Below are positions 36,755-63,813 of a stretch of DNA of 64,000 nucleotides, in pieces. The notes below the pieces were generated by a model, which saw only the letters and a program-made list of their open reading frames with translations, was not told the origin of the DNA and made no database searches. The number at the start of each line of letters is the position of its first letter. Position 1 is the first letter of the stretch. The position numbers and the translations under genes were made by a program. Source of the DNA: Pempheris klunzingeri (lineage: Eukaryota; Chordata; Actinopteri; Acropomatiformes; Pempheridae); the NCBI RefSeq assembly GCF_042242105.1, contig NC_092034.1:17476644-17540643 (forward strand). The letters are read 5' to 3'.

Positions 36755-39700
36755 ACTGTCCTGCTGTGGTGAACATTAAACTGCATGTCTAAAAGGTCCT
36801 TAATTCCAACCTGTCTTTATCGGTGCATCCATGTGCTCTTACTGGAACAACAGAACAAATGGCCCGTATGACAGTTGTGAGCTCTCTGTAGGAAGGATGA
36901 GGGTCCCAAACTACCGATAGGTTTAGGAGTCGTCGTGGAAGTGAAGTCATGTTAAATATCTGATGTGAGTTACCTGATGTTGAACAGCAGTCTCTTGGGT
37001 GAAAGTCCTGTGTTTGACCCATCCATCCCCCCCCCCCCCCGCCCCCGCCCCCCTTCCTTTTACTTCTTGAACCCAAAATATCTCCTCCCACTTTTCTCCT
37101 CTACGGATTGAATTCCTCATAAACGGCGTCCGCGGTGAAAGAAGCATTTGTGTCATGATGGCTCAGACTCAGTACCTTTTCCCTCGGTGTGCTCGGCTCA
37201 AGTTGGAAGCGACGATGCATTGAGACGATGCATTGATTTTACAGTGTGACAATTTGAATTGTGAATGAGGTGCAATAAGTGTTTTTGTAAAGTGTGTCGG
37301 GTCATGTCCAGATTTGTGCCTTAATTCTTGTGAGAATCACCTTCATCTCTTCAGAGAGACGCACTCTAGCTGTCCTGGGTCATGTTTGAGATTGACTGCT
37401 CTGTGGTTCAGGCTTCCAAAGGAAGGAAGCCTCGTACCTCTCTGGTTTGGGAGGAAGCCATGCTGGTGTGTCTGTGCCAGTTTGAAGGGGGAGGAGCTGG
37501 ATGACCACGACAGGCGTCTCTCAAGTAACTACGAAGCACAAAAGACAGAGCGGATTACTTTTCCCTGCGTCAAAGGAAGCCTCTGTTCTTCCCCTCCAAA
37601 TCTTACACTGTGCGTCAGTAATAGATCACAGGAGTATCTACACATTGGTCCAACTTTCAGGAAGCCTTGTTGTTGTTAAAACCCATAGCCAGATAAGATT
37701 TAGGTCCAGGGTGTATTTAGCCTAGCCACCAGCCCAGACGCTGCCTTATTTACTGTGACAGTAAGAATGCCCAGTATCTCATTTATTACTGACCCTCAGC
37801 TCTCCATTCTAAAGCACCGCAGTGGCTTTGTTCTGTCCTTCCCTTCCCCACTAAATAACATTCACTAATGACATGTCAGTCCCTCCCAAATGAAGAACAA
37901 TCAGCTTTAGCTCTGCACAAGGTGAAAGAGGCACAACCTGTTCACAACAGGAAGCGAACGCATCACGCTTCCTTGTTGCCGAAAGCACGATTTCAGTGTG
38001 ACCGTAACTTTAAACTGTCAGGATATGTTGATTCCACTTTTAAGCCTAGATTTCCTGAAGACCCTCAAACGCACTGGGTTCTAGGTCGAGCTTCAAAAAC
38101 CTCGACGGAGAGCTCGGACCATCTGCAGTTTGGGTTGCACTAGTGACGTTCCATGCGAGGCACAGCCGAGCAGGAGCGTGTCTGCAAATGGCTCAGTTGT
38201 ACTCCCCAAAAATCATGTGACCAATGCAGGTGTGAGGTGTTACGACAGCTATGGAGCTTTACTCCAGGTCTGTTGTTAAGAAAAATAAATGTCAAACTCG
38301 GCAAGTCTTTCTTTTATTTTGCTCTCCTTGTATCATGTTGTATCCAACCAGGCTGGCCGGGTCCATAAAGCACCTTAGGGCTCTGGTCCCAGACATGCAC
38401 TGGGTCAGGTCTGTAATATCTCGGGCAAAAACAGGTCGACGTGTATGAATATCGTTAACGATCAGAGCAAATGTCCCACGTCCATCAGGCTGAGGGCTCA
38501 TTTTGGAGCTCTCTAGTACAAACTAGTTCTTTTCGAGCGTGATCTGACCTTTAACCCTTTCATGCCTTCCATCCAAATGTAATTCCGATGGGATTTGGCC
38601 AGTAGTTAAAGCAATAAATATCAGGGAGTGGAACCACAGCTAATGGACAGAATCACGTCGTGGCGTTTCACAGAGTTCCAAGAGAGAGCAGGACTGTACT
38701 ACCTGAAGCACGTCACATCTCAAACATGACTCACTTGTGTGTCTCGGTGGGTCTGAGTGTGCAGATCAGAGAGTGAAACCTGATTCCTGTGCTCACACTG
38801 AGCTGAACTGACGGTGGTTCTAACCCACTGGAGGCTCTTGACGGGTGGTAGATGTCCTCGATGACAGGTTTGACGTCATTTAGGAGGCTTGTGGATAGAA
38901 CAACAGACGGGGAAGAAGTGACAGCAGCATAAATGGTGTGCATCGGTCGGATGGTTGTGTTTTTAGGGAAAAACAGATAAAAAATCTATTTTTTTTATTT
39001 TTTACTTTGTACAAGCACCATGATGTAATTACCTCAATCAAAACCTATTTTACTGCCTAAAGTTCTATTGTTGTAAAATACAGTTATTTTATGTAGTGTA
39101 AAATCTCACAGTTTTATAAAAAAGGAAAGTAATGTTGGTTCAGAAATTGTCGGTATAAATTGTGGATTTCTGCTCCATTGGTTAAAATGTTTTTCTTTTC
39201 TTTTTGAGGGCATTTTTGGGGTTTTTTGTTCGCCAACCCAGGATGAAAAGACAGAAGCTTCTGGATTCTGTTCACTTTCACAAACCTTGACATCTTTCCT
39301 CTCAGTTCTCTGATGGATGGATCTTTAAGCTTTAAGATGTGGGCTCTGTGGTGAGGAATCGGAGAAGTTCTCTGTTACAGTTCATTTCAGTTCGACTCTT
39401 TTGTTCACGTAGGGGATTGTAGATTGTGTCATAATATATCCTGCTTTTTAATGAGTACACATGAAATGTGTGTCAGGATCTTTTGGCATCAACAAGGGAA
39501 GGTAAAAAGAGAAAACATTTCAAACATATTTCTTTTAATCATGTTATATCCTCTCCACAGTTTGTTGGATGGCTCCTGTTATGTAAATATTACTGATTAA
39601 ATTAATTTAAGGACTTCTGACTGGCTCCTTGCATGTCTTTATTCAGCCATTTGAGAGTTTGTATTCATCCTGCATTTGAAGGTGGCCCTTCCTTACAGCA

Positions 39701-40289
39701 TCAACACATTTACACCACAACTAAAGATGCTCCAACATGTACAAAGCATTTCAGTGGAAATCACTTTCATAACCAGCCCTGACGAGTAACAGTCCAGGGC
39801 CCTCTTCTGCAAATAGAGCTCAGCTGATTCAGGCTAACATGCTCTTATCAGGTTACAATCATTCTCCCCTTTGGTTCTCTGGAAGCGGTTTGAGGATTGA
39901 TGTGAGTCCTGGAGGAAGAAGATGTGAGGAGCAGCTTTACTTTTCAGCAAATCAAGTTCTGCACTTAATCCTTTCTACTAAAATAATATATTTGAGTGTT
40001 CAAATGACAAAGTTCACCTGTCAAATAGAAAGCCATATGTTTCCTCCATTGCTCCTTTAACAGTCTTGCAGTCTTTCTGCTCAGTTTCTCCAGCTAGACT
40101 TGTTTGGCCCTTTATGTTGCTCCAGCCTGCAGTGTATGAATACTGGTCCCTTCAACCTGAACATGTAGTTGTGGTAATTACATCAACAGATCAAACTGAT
40201 TTCTCAATAAAATACCTTCTCTAAAATCCTGATCCTGATCCAGCACTCTTTCATTATGCACCCCGTCAGACCGGCCTCCCTCCTCCCCC

Positions 40290-40590
40290 CTCCTCCCCCT
40301 CCCTCCTCTCCTCATCCTCGCAGCATCTCTGCCGTGCTGTGAGTGGGCGGAGCTACAGGGTGAGGGAGAGATGCAGGGAGGCTGAGGGGAGGAAGCAGCA
40401 CAAACAACCCGATGAGAGGAAACGTCCGGTCCTCCCGCGGCCTTCACACCCGTCTCACGCTGAGTCCCCGAGCCACAGCACCGCAGACCGGGGACGGACT
40501 CTGGCTTTAAATTTAGGCTGAATTTCATCCGCATCCTCAGAGGACGCCCCCCGCCCCCGGTGACCCAGACAGTAAACGGTCCTCTGGCAG
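40290..40590 (+). promoter_or_regulatory. mtmr1: mtmr1 CpG-rich promoter and 5' UTR
   Basis: GC- and CpG-rich block from about 40.26 to 40.75 kb spanning the first coding exon, with no TATA box, typical of a housekeeping CpG-island promoter. The transcription start site cannot be fixed from sequence alone. Confidence 0.6.

Positions 40591-52328
<11,738 letters not shown>

Positions 52329-52377
<49 letters not shown>
52329..52377 (+). repeat. (AC)n microsatellite at mtmr1 stop
   Basis: 24 AC units starting at the last base of the stop codon. Confidence 0.98.
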
Positions 52378-52378
<1 letters not shown>

Positions 52379-53533
52379 CTCCATGCCTGTTTCAGTGTGT
52401 TTACAGTGGGAGGGAAGCTTGACGATGATGGTCGCCATTTCCAGTTTTATAATCATAATCATCTATTTTCAGCAAGTGAGAGAATCTCTAAAGTTCTAAA
52501 TGTATGGAAAGAAACTTCAAACTAGCCTGACACAACCACGGCGAGCCAAGTGAGGCTCCTGTGCTTCTTATTTATATTATTTAAACATGTCGAGGGGCCA
52601 GCTCGCTGTCCTGTGGTCAGTGTCCCACTGCGTCCTCAGCTCAGTGGAGCTGCCCCCACTCTTACCTGCAGCGTTTGTACTGTGGGAAGAAGAACTGCTA
52701 CTACTCGTCTCAGGGCTCTTATATTCACGTGACAGCCGAACGCTGCCAGTAACCCGTTATCGATGACTGCAGTGACCTGGAGTGGAAGATAAAATCACCC
52801 CCTCACACTTTGTTCCTCCTCGTCAACATTAGACACACCGGCTATGTTTACATGCTCACTAGGGCTCCACTAGTATTCTGAACACGACACATTTCCACAT
52901 TTCTGCTCAGATGGACGCACTGGAACACTGCTAAACATTTGGAGACTTGCATCACCATGGTGTTTTGAAGGAATGATGGTACGCACAACTGCACGTAAAC
53001 GGGATCAGCGTTGGAATATCCATGTTCATCAGCCGTGTAAACAGCTTTACTGTCTCTTTCATTATTAGGACAAAAAGTGGCATCTTTTGTGCATGTAAAG
53101 GCCACAATTCTGTCCAGAGTTCTGACTGCACTGTGTCCACTACGCAGCTCTTCTCTTTATTCTGCCAACAGAGAAGAAAGTTGAACATCATTAAAGTGGA
53201 AAGCAAAAAAAAAAAAAAAAGATTCCATTTTTTTCTACTAGGAATCACAAACGATACGAATCAGTGTTCTCCCTCGTATCTGGTTTGTTTCACCGCCTTG
53301 GCACGTAATTCACGACGCCCCCGGGTCTCTCCCCTACCCCCCACCTGTTAACACTGCTGCGTGTGTTAAACGAGGCTGACTCTGCCTCACTGCACACACT
53401 TCCCTTTATCGGTATGAAAATAGTCTTCCTCGTTCTGTTTCATTTCATTTCTGTTGCCTTGCCAACCGCTAGTCTCACATCCCCAAAGTAGGATTCTCTG
53501 TTCTACAGTCAGTGTTTGTCACAAAGAAGCCAA

Positions 53534-53647
<114 letters not shown>

Positions 53648-54346
53648 CGCCACCATGTGGACACACGGACCGACAGGAGCGAGCTTGGCTCATTTTAAAA
53701 CCATGTTCATGTTGATGTGATGGACTGGAGGGTTGTCATGGTGACCTCTGAGTATTGTAGTCTGACCATTTCTTTCATTTGACCTAGATGCTTAATCACC
53801 TGACCTGAAGTCAGTGACAGACTTTACAGAGTGCTTCAGTCAGAGGTCGAAGGTCGATTACCGCTCTGTCCATCAGTAAACGGACTGCATTTAAATGATA
53901 TGAATGCAGAGTGTGAATACACAGTCACCTAATTAATCACCCATCGCCTCCTCTCACAAACTGTGTGTTCACTGGTCTGAGGTCAGCTTACATTCATTCT
54001 GTAAGAGTGGAGGACTATTTCCACTAAACCACAATCAGTCACAGAAGCAGATTCAGATCCAAGCGGCTCCTTTTATTGTGGGCATGTCGATACAGTTGTC
54101 AGGGGACGACGTGTGAGACCGCGAGTAAAAGATCTGTGATCAAATAAAAACTTTAGATAACAGCCGATCCAGACTGATGAGTGGGAGGTAGAAAAGAAAT
54201 ACTTCATTTAACCCGCAAGTTTATGAAGGAAAGAAACCAGGGAAAAAAATTTATTTCACTGAACTCAGTTTTCTGGAAGTGTGACGTACAATCTGACCAG
54301 TCGATGAGCGACTTAGTCTGAGATCAAAGTGTGACTGGAGCTGTTT

Positions 54347-54349
<3 letters not shown>

Positions 54350-54415
<66 letters not shown>
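54350..54415 (+). repeat. (GT)n microsatellite, about 33 units
   Basis: Uninterrupted, near the putative end of mtmr1. Confidence 0.99.
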
Positions 54416-54416
<1 letters not shown>

Positions 54417-54698
54417 CCAGGAAGGTTTCCCTGCATGAGGAACTCTTTCAGGTGTTCTCTCAGCTTTAAAGGAGCTTCTGTACGAACACACAGAGCATCC
54501 TGTCAGTGAGGCGGGGGCCAGCTGTGAGTGCAGTCAGTCCAGGGTCACTTGCTTTTGTCATGTCGGTGTATTTGTACGGTGTAATGACATCCCTGTTGTT
54601 CTAACCTGAGGGTGCTGTCGGTGTGTCCTCATGTAAATGTTGACATTTATTTGTCTATAAGAAAAACTCCAAACCCCCCAATGACATTCCATTTTCAG

Positions 54699-54704
54699 AA
54701 TAAA
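54699..54704 (+). terminator. mtmr1: Candidate mtmr1 polyadenylation signal
   Basis: AATAAA followed by a GT/T-rich stretch (CTTGTTCTTGTCTTTT) at 54731-54747, as expected for a downstream element. Confidence 0.45.
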
Positions 54705-54755
54705 AAAAAAGGAAGAATTCAAAACTCCAGTCTTGTTCTTGTCTTTTCAAACGGA

Positions 54756-54761
54756 TTTATT
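54756..54761 (-). terminator. cd99l2: Candidate cd99l2 polyadenylation signal
   Basis: TTTATT on the plus strand is AATAAA on the minus strand. It faces the mtmr1 signal from 51 bp away. Nearer minus-strand signals exist at about 59369 and 59405, so the true end is uncertain. Confidence 0.3.
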
Positions 54762-56496
54762 GGTTCATATTAGTAACAAGTACCTGGAACACATTGCCAC
54801 GGAGTAATCAGAGTGGAGTAAGAGAAAAAGCAGAGTTCACTATTACACTTCTAGCAATGAAGACTGTCACACATTCAGGTGTCAGAGAGACACGGAGTTC
54901 AACACTCGGAAGCTACAAGTCACTGCGTACACAGAATGTAGAGAAAAGCATGCATCAAAGTGTGTATGTGTATGGGAAGAGTATACTGGGTGGGTGTGTA
55001 CGTGTTGGCAAAGCCCTCAAACATCACATGAGCTCTGGTGTTTACTTCTCTGTGGAAACAAGACGTGATGCTCTTCTCCTTTACAACTATCGGTCTCTGA
55101 TTGAAAAAGTGAGGCTGCAGGATTTTTGTGGCTTTGCACAACACTGTGACAGGCACCGGAGTGTGCTGTGGGGGGGGGGGTCCGAGAACAGTGGTCGGTT
55201 TTTAAAGGAGCTTAAGATAAGCAGCGTTAACACAGGCGACCTCTAGTGGCCGCGCTAATGATGACAGGAGAGGAGGAGGGGGAGGGAGGAGGAGGGGGAG
55301 GGGGGAGGAGACGTCTTCCATCACTTCCGTCTGTTTCGGATCTAAATTACCATGAAGTTTTCTTAAAGCCAACCACCACACCAGGGAGACTCTTTACAAA
55401 GAGTCATCATCAAGGCTTACTGTCATCAGTGTGTCAGTGCTGGGGGGTCAGGATATGTTGGCCTGTGCTGCTTCCATTTTTAGAACATTCTTCATTCAAT
55501 TTGTTTCTTGCAAGTCTCCCGACTTTATGAAAGTGTAATATTAAATTGGTAGAATGCCCTTTAAAGTTGAGAATTGACATTGTTTTCCTAAAGCCAGTGG
55601 TTACTGTATCCACTGAATGTCTCTGACTAGGACTCAGCAACACATCTCACTCACTGCTGCTCATCACTACACTAAACTAACACTGTGGAAACGTAGTGGG
55701 GCTGGAGAGGCATCAAGTGCTTCCTCAGGTCGCCTCAAATCTGTCATTTCATATCTGTTCAAGTTATTTTTGGAAGAACTGCAGCTCTAAAGTCGGATGC
55801 ATTGTTGTCCGGTACAGTTTGGATTTATTACAGTTATTTATTACAGTTAGGAATATTAGCTTTATTTATTATTTACCATTCTAAATATTCATACGTCAGG
55901 TTTCCACAAGTCAGGACGGCTGCTTTCATTTCCTCTTAGTCGTGTGTGATGACTGGACACATCTGGACTGTGTAGAAATCTCACTTTATGACCCCCCCCC
56001 CCAGCAGTCTGCAGCTATTCAGACACCTGACTATTTACAGGGGATGGACAACACGTCATACACTCCTCCCTCCGCGGTAACCTCACAATGTAAGCAGATC
56101 CCCCCCCCCCACACTGTCACCAGCTCCACACAGCCGTATGGGACGTGTTCCACACTGAGCCTTAAAGCAGCCAATAACCACTGCACCACGCACCCCTCCG
56201 TCTGAGCACCGTGTGTCCTAGTGAGCTGTACGGGTGCATTCGTCTTTTCGTGGATGTAAAAAAGTCGTCCCCCACTCTGTGAGGACGTGTGTGTCACATT
56301 CAGATTCAAGGCCAGATTCACTCATTACCATTATTTCCAAACTCAATTCTCACAAACACTCACAGTCCCAATACATAAAGGCAGAGTCCGTCTCCGTCAG
56401 CGCTACATCTTTGGTGACTTTGTGTTTTTGCTACAAGCCAAAAGGTTTTTTTTGCTACGTGTTCGATACATTCAGTAAACAGAAAGGTTTGTTAGT

Positions 56497-56829
56497 TTGG
56501 GTTTGATTTGTGTGATATTCAGCAGCCCCGAGCTCGACCGAGCACCCGCAGCCGTCAGCCCTCTGGGCACCATAACCGCCCCCCCGGCCCGCAGGAGCCG
56601 ACAGCCGCGGGTGTTGCTCTCGCTCAGGTGCACTTACAGAGTGTTGGATGAATACTTTGGCGCGTCCCTGTGGGGCTGTGCAGGGTATAAGGCAAAGAGA
56701 GAAGCACCATTTGAACTACAGCTGACAGGGCTGAGATCAGTTCAGCGGGCGGCCGGGCTCACCGCTCCGTCCCTGAACACCAGGACGCTGGTCAGGTTCC
56801 AAGAGCAGCTCAAAGCTCCGCTGGACTGA
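56497..56829 (+). CDS. Uncertain GC-rich ORF, 110 codons
   Basis: Not recognised. GC- and CpG-richer than its surroundings; from residue about 11 it could begin after an acceptor-like ATATTCAG at 56522. The predicted chain is Arg/Leu/Ala-rich with no known motif (YRVLDEYFGASLWGCAGYKA in the middle). No neighbouring exon was found, so this may be a chance ORF in a CpG-rich patch. Confidence 0.15.
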   Translation: MGLICVIFSSPELDRAPAAVSPLGTITAPPARRSRQPRVLLSLRCTYRVLDEYFGASLWGCAGYKAKREAPFELQLTGLRSVQRAAGLTAPSLNTRTLVRFQEQLKAPLD

Positions 56830-58176
56830 GTTAAGAACATGTAGACGCCGACTTTACTTTGACTCTAGTTTCTCTAAACGGTCTCTTGTGTGGATGGTCG
56901 TTGTTGCTGCGACTAACAGAAGTCTGACTGGATGGAAGTCAATGAGAAAATGAGCCGACCTGATTTATCAGCTCGGAAAACATTTTCCTGATGAGTTCAT
57001 GGTCTCAGTCGCTAGTTTACTTTTCCATTTAGTAGAATAAAATAGATAAAATGAATAGATAGAATCAAATAGAGCAGGAAGAGGGGAGGCTCTAGGGTGT
57101 GGCTACCCTCTGACTAACCAATCAGAGGTGGCTCACACCGAAGCCGACCCAATGAGAGGCAGGTCCTCGCAGAATATGTGGGGGGGAAAGAAAAATCAAG
57201 CACTCCTGCCGCCAAGAAACCAAAACAACAAGAGCCTGGAGGCTAAACTCAAGGCTTCACAATGGCAGTCCACAAACCGGAGGGGGGCCTCACGGTGGCT
57301 GCGTCCACTGCTTGGCACCAGTACCAGCCATGGGAGACTACAGATCGGCCCTGCTGCTGTCATCACTACAATCCCTTTAATCATATCGGTGACAGTTACA
57401 TTGTTGTACAGTGCACAGGTTCTCCGCCGACACCGTGACCAACAGGCCACAGGTCGGACGTGGAACACTCCTTTTATAGGCCACCAACACTATTTACAGT
57501 TCACACAACACTTCCTCCCTCAGTATCTGAAGGGATATGCAATAGGAGAGTTGAAGCTCATTTAGGCTACCAGCCAGAATCCAAAATCCTTCATGCTTTC
57601 ACCTCGCAGGTTTCTATTAGACACTGATCAGGTCATTAACCATGCATGATGGAAGGTGGTCATCAGTCACTGCTTTTGACAGTTTCATGTCCCGTGTTTG
57701 CCTCTACTGCCCTCTTTCTTCTTAACGTCTTAAAAACCCATCGCCTGTCTGCTCGGCAGTGTTTCCTTAGAGGCTCGGGGCACCACAGAGCGAAAAGCCA
57801 GTCATCAAGGAGCCAAGCGTGTAGTTAAAGCACGAGCTGAGACCACATACGTGTTACTGGGAGGGTTTCCAAAAGGGTGCATGGGAGTAAAGAACCATGC
57901 AAAGGTTCCAGAGAAGATCCCACACGACACACGTGAACATGTTTCTGGCAGCAGACTAAATACCAGACAGAAACAGCGGATGGTTCTAGACGCAGCTCAG
58001 GTCTCCCAGATAAAAGCCTTCTTGTTCAGGAACAGGAAGGCGTCCAGCGGTAATTCATCGGCAGTACACAACAAGCTCGCTCACCAGGAAGCTCCAACTA
58101 TTTACAAAAAGTTAAGCCAAGTTATTAGGAAAAGTCAAGTCAGGTATAAAGTGTAAAAGGAGCAGGTGAGGAGTGT

Positions 58177-58178
<2 letters not shown>

Positions 58179-58218
<40 letters not shown>
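58179..58218 (+). repeat. (AC)n microsatellite, 20 units
   Basis: Uninterrupted dinucleotide tract. Confidence 0.98.
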
Positions 58219-58222
<4 letters not shown>

Positions 58223-59810
58223 GAGTATAGTTTGATATGAAGCAGAATAATAGTAATAATAGTACAAAGACACAACTACTCACAGTAAAATGTACAATCA
58301 CAACGTTCCAAAAGCACTCGTTCTGACACTATTCAGGATCCTACAGCTACCTACTGCGGCTAAAGTCGCCTACACAGCTAACGCAGACCTCTACTTTTTT
58401 TTTTTAAATGCAGTTATCTCACCCAGAGGAAGTCCTCCCTGACCTCAACATCTTTTCATCTCCCACAAATACAAGTCAAGTCCCACGCCTGCTCTGCCTC
58501 TGATGTCTTTCCCCTCACCTAAACCTAACCTTTCGCAGAGACCCTTTGTCCGCCGTGACCGGGCGAACATCACTTCGCGCCCGCCGGCCGTTTACGACTC
58601 GACTTCGACATCGTAGGAAAAAAAAAAAAAAAAGTCTCACAATGGTAGAAATTCAAAATGGCCGCGGTGGGCTAACTAACCTCAGAGACCTCACACGCCG
58701 GTGCCTCGACGCTAACACAATAAAACATACTTCAAACAATATTGGCTCATATTTAGCAATTAGAAATTCAACTATAGTCACATTTCACACGTTTTCTGCA
58801 GGTCCATCACGGCCTGCTTCTCCCACAAAGTGCCAAGCGTTCTCTTTTTGAAATAGCGTTCCCACCGACGAAGATCTCTCTCATATTAGCGGAGAAAGAG
58901 AAGGTCACGCTGCGACTGCAGTGGAACCGATTTAGCGAGCATCATCTTCATGCTACATCGTGGCGAGTCCTTCTGGACGCTTCACATTCAGCTACAGTGA
59001 AGTGAAGTGAATGGTTTTTTACTTCTTTTTCTTTGTTAACTTCACTTCTAGCTTTTCCTTTTCAACAGCTCAGTCATTCAGAAAGGAGCTGACGGATGCT
59101 TCACTGGCACCATCACCATTTTGGAAAAATCAAGCTTCGTCAGGCCTCCTTCATTCAGCATTGTCCTTAGAAACAGAATCGGTGTTTATCATTACTATTT
59201 ACACAAGTAGACAGAAAGGTTTAGACGCCTGGGCTTTTTTTCGTCATTGCAAAAAGATCCAAATCTGATTAAGGCAACTTTGTACGTGAAGTGAGAGCAC
59301 GAGGAGAGCAGCATGTAGCAACTAATGATGCAGCGGTCACATGATGGAAGCAGAGGAACCTCGCTCACTAATGAGCTTTATTAGCCCGTGACAGGTCAAC
59401 ATGATTCTTTATTATAGTAATAACTGATTGTGAAAATCTATTCAATCAAATAGGAACAAGAGAAATAAATATTGTTCATCGGCATCATTATTATATGGTG
59501 TTACTTCAGGTTTATGACTAAGTGCTTCAAACAGAAGCCCTGAGAGGAAGTGAGGAAAGTCAAATGTGCTGCTCCAAAAGGAGTATTACAACAAACAAAC
59601 AAAACGTTCCCACTTATCCTTCAGTCACAATCACAGGAGAGAAAACTATTCAGATCAGACTTCTTCTTCACCACGTGCCTTTCAGGGCTTCTGTAGATTT
59701 GATTTCTCACCTGACTTTCCTTATAAAATAGTGGCTTCTTTGATAATGAATGTGTAAACGGTACATTATCACTTCACATCGTGGATTACAACAACTCAAA
59801 GTGATTACAT

Positions 59811-60047
59811 CAGGGGTGTCAAACATACGGCCCGCGGGCCAAAACCGGCCAGCCAGAGGGTCCAAAAGTGTAGAAATGACACATTTCAGGTCGTTCATGA
59901 TGTTTTGTGAGAAGATAATTCATTAAGTGTGAACATTGTCAGAATGTACTTTACGTTATTTAAAGGTGATTATTTACTGGTCCGGCCCGCTGGAGATCAA
60001 ACCGGGCTGCATGTGGCCCCTGAACTGAAATGAGTTTGACACCCCTG
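59811..60047. mobile_element. Non-autonomous hAT-like MITE, 237 bp
   Basis: CAGGGGTGTCAAAC at one end and GTTTGACACCCCTG at the other are exact inverted repeats. Flanks GATTACAT (59803-59810) and GACTACAT (60048-60055) form an 8-bp target duplication with one mismatch. The body contains ACGGCCCGCGGGCC and GGCCCCTGAACTGAA, typical of a widespread vertebrate hAT family. Confidence 0.9.
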
Positions 60048-60863
60048 GACTACATGATCAGTTGCTACAAGGCTTTGAAGAGAAATCGGGGGAACATGGT
60101 TAGATGCAGGGAGTCGGACCTCAGACCTGTGGGTTCTGCTGTGTTGGGATGTCCAGCATTAACTAAAGTAACATCTATGGTTATGCATCAGACGAAAGAG
60201 TCTGAGAACTGCTGAATTCCAGGTCATGAAATCATACATTGCTGATTACTATTACACAATTTTCATTCACTTAGAAATAAAAAAAAAAAAGAAAGAACCC
60301 CCCCTGGGCGTGTCTCAGGGGAACTCCCTGGTTCACTTCAAGTTCAGCTCCATTAAAATTAAATCCCCAAAATGTTCAGTGAGCATCTTTGCCATCATCA
60401 GGATCTGCTTCTAAAACCACCACTGACTCATCAGAGTCCCAAAATCCAACCAGTCTGCGATCTAATCCGCCTGAAGTCCTGAAGCTCATTCTGAGACACA
60501 GCCGGAGATGCCAAGAGGAGTTTCTTTCTCCAACACATCAGAACGTTAGCTGCTTTTGAATTTTTTTTCCAGTATTCCAGCATCACTGTGTGTCTGGGGC
60601 TCAGCAGCTAAAGCCCCGGCTCACAGCAGACAAAGCTCAGGCTACATGCTGAAGGCTGGATAACCGGAGAGTTCAAACAGTAATCAATAAATGATACGTA
60701 CACAAACGTTTGGCAGGGCGTGAGTGACTGTTGGCCGTGTTTACAGCAGAGAATCAAAAATCTGTTTTCACATTCAGCATAGAAGGACTACAAATCCCAA
60801 CGTCTGCAGTACAGAGCTGCAGCATCAACGAGGACGTGCTACACAATAGACAGTCTATCCTGT

Positions 60864-60865
<2 letters not shown>

Positions 60866-60904
<39 letters not shown>

Positions 60905-60957
60905 AGGAGGGACTAAGTGCAGGGTGTTTGGAAAAGGCCACATCTAGGTGGGAGACC

Positions 60958-61000
<43 letters not shown>

Positions 61001-61052
61001 AGGAGGGACTAAGTGCAGGGTGTTTGGAAAAGGCCACATCTAGGTGGGAGAC

Positions 61053-61085
<33 letters not shown>
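60866..61085. repeat. Tandem duplication of a 59-bp unit with TG tracts
   Basis: The block GGAGGAGGGACTAAGTGCAG through GTGGGAGACC occurs at 60902-60956 and 60999-61053 with identical sequence. (TG)n tracts lie before, between and after them. Period about 97 bp. Confidence 0.95.
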
Positions 61086-61087
<2 letters not shown>

Positions 61088-61182
61088 AGTTGTGTGTGTT
61101 TGTGTGTGCACACGTGTGCCAGGGTGGGGAGGTGGGGGTGGGGAGGTGGGGGTGGGGTGTTTGGGAAAGAGTGTCATGTGTG

Positions 61183-63813
<2,631 letters not shown>

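Larger units (their letters stand above)
33105..39640 (+). other. mtm1: mtm1 3' UTR grading into intergenic DNA
   Basis: No coding-like ORF. Candidate polyadenylation signals: AATAAA at 35476 and 38282, and ATTAAA near 39597 in an AT-rich context after TGTAAATA. TGTATATA near 35281 and TGTAAATA near 39583 match Pumilio-binding consensus, which favours a UTR here. Which signal is used is unknown. Confidence 0.35.
54762..61182 (-). other. Intergenic DNA or long cd99l2 3' UTR
   Basis: No confident gene. Contains an hAT-like MITE (59811), an unassigned GC-rich ORF (56497-56829), a CA tract at 58179-58218 and a CpG-rich patch near 58540-58620. Whether this is transcribed as cd99l2 3' UTR cannot be told from sequence. 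Confidence 0.4.

Noticed and set aside
38545..38600. TTTAACCCTTTCATGCC as a possible piggyBac-type end
   Set aside because: No matching second end or TTAA partner was found nearby.
54794..55246. 150-codon plus-strand ORF after the mtmr1 polyadenylation signal
   Set aside because: No recognisable domain, and it lies in repeat-poor intergenic DNA without splice or promoter evidence.
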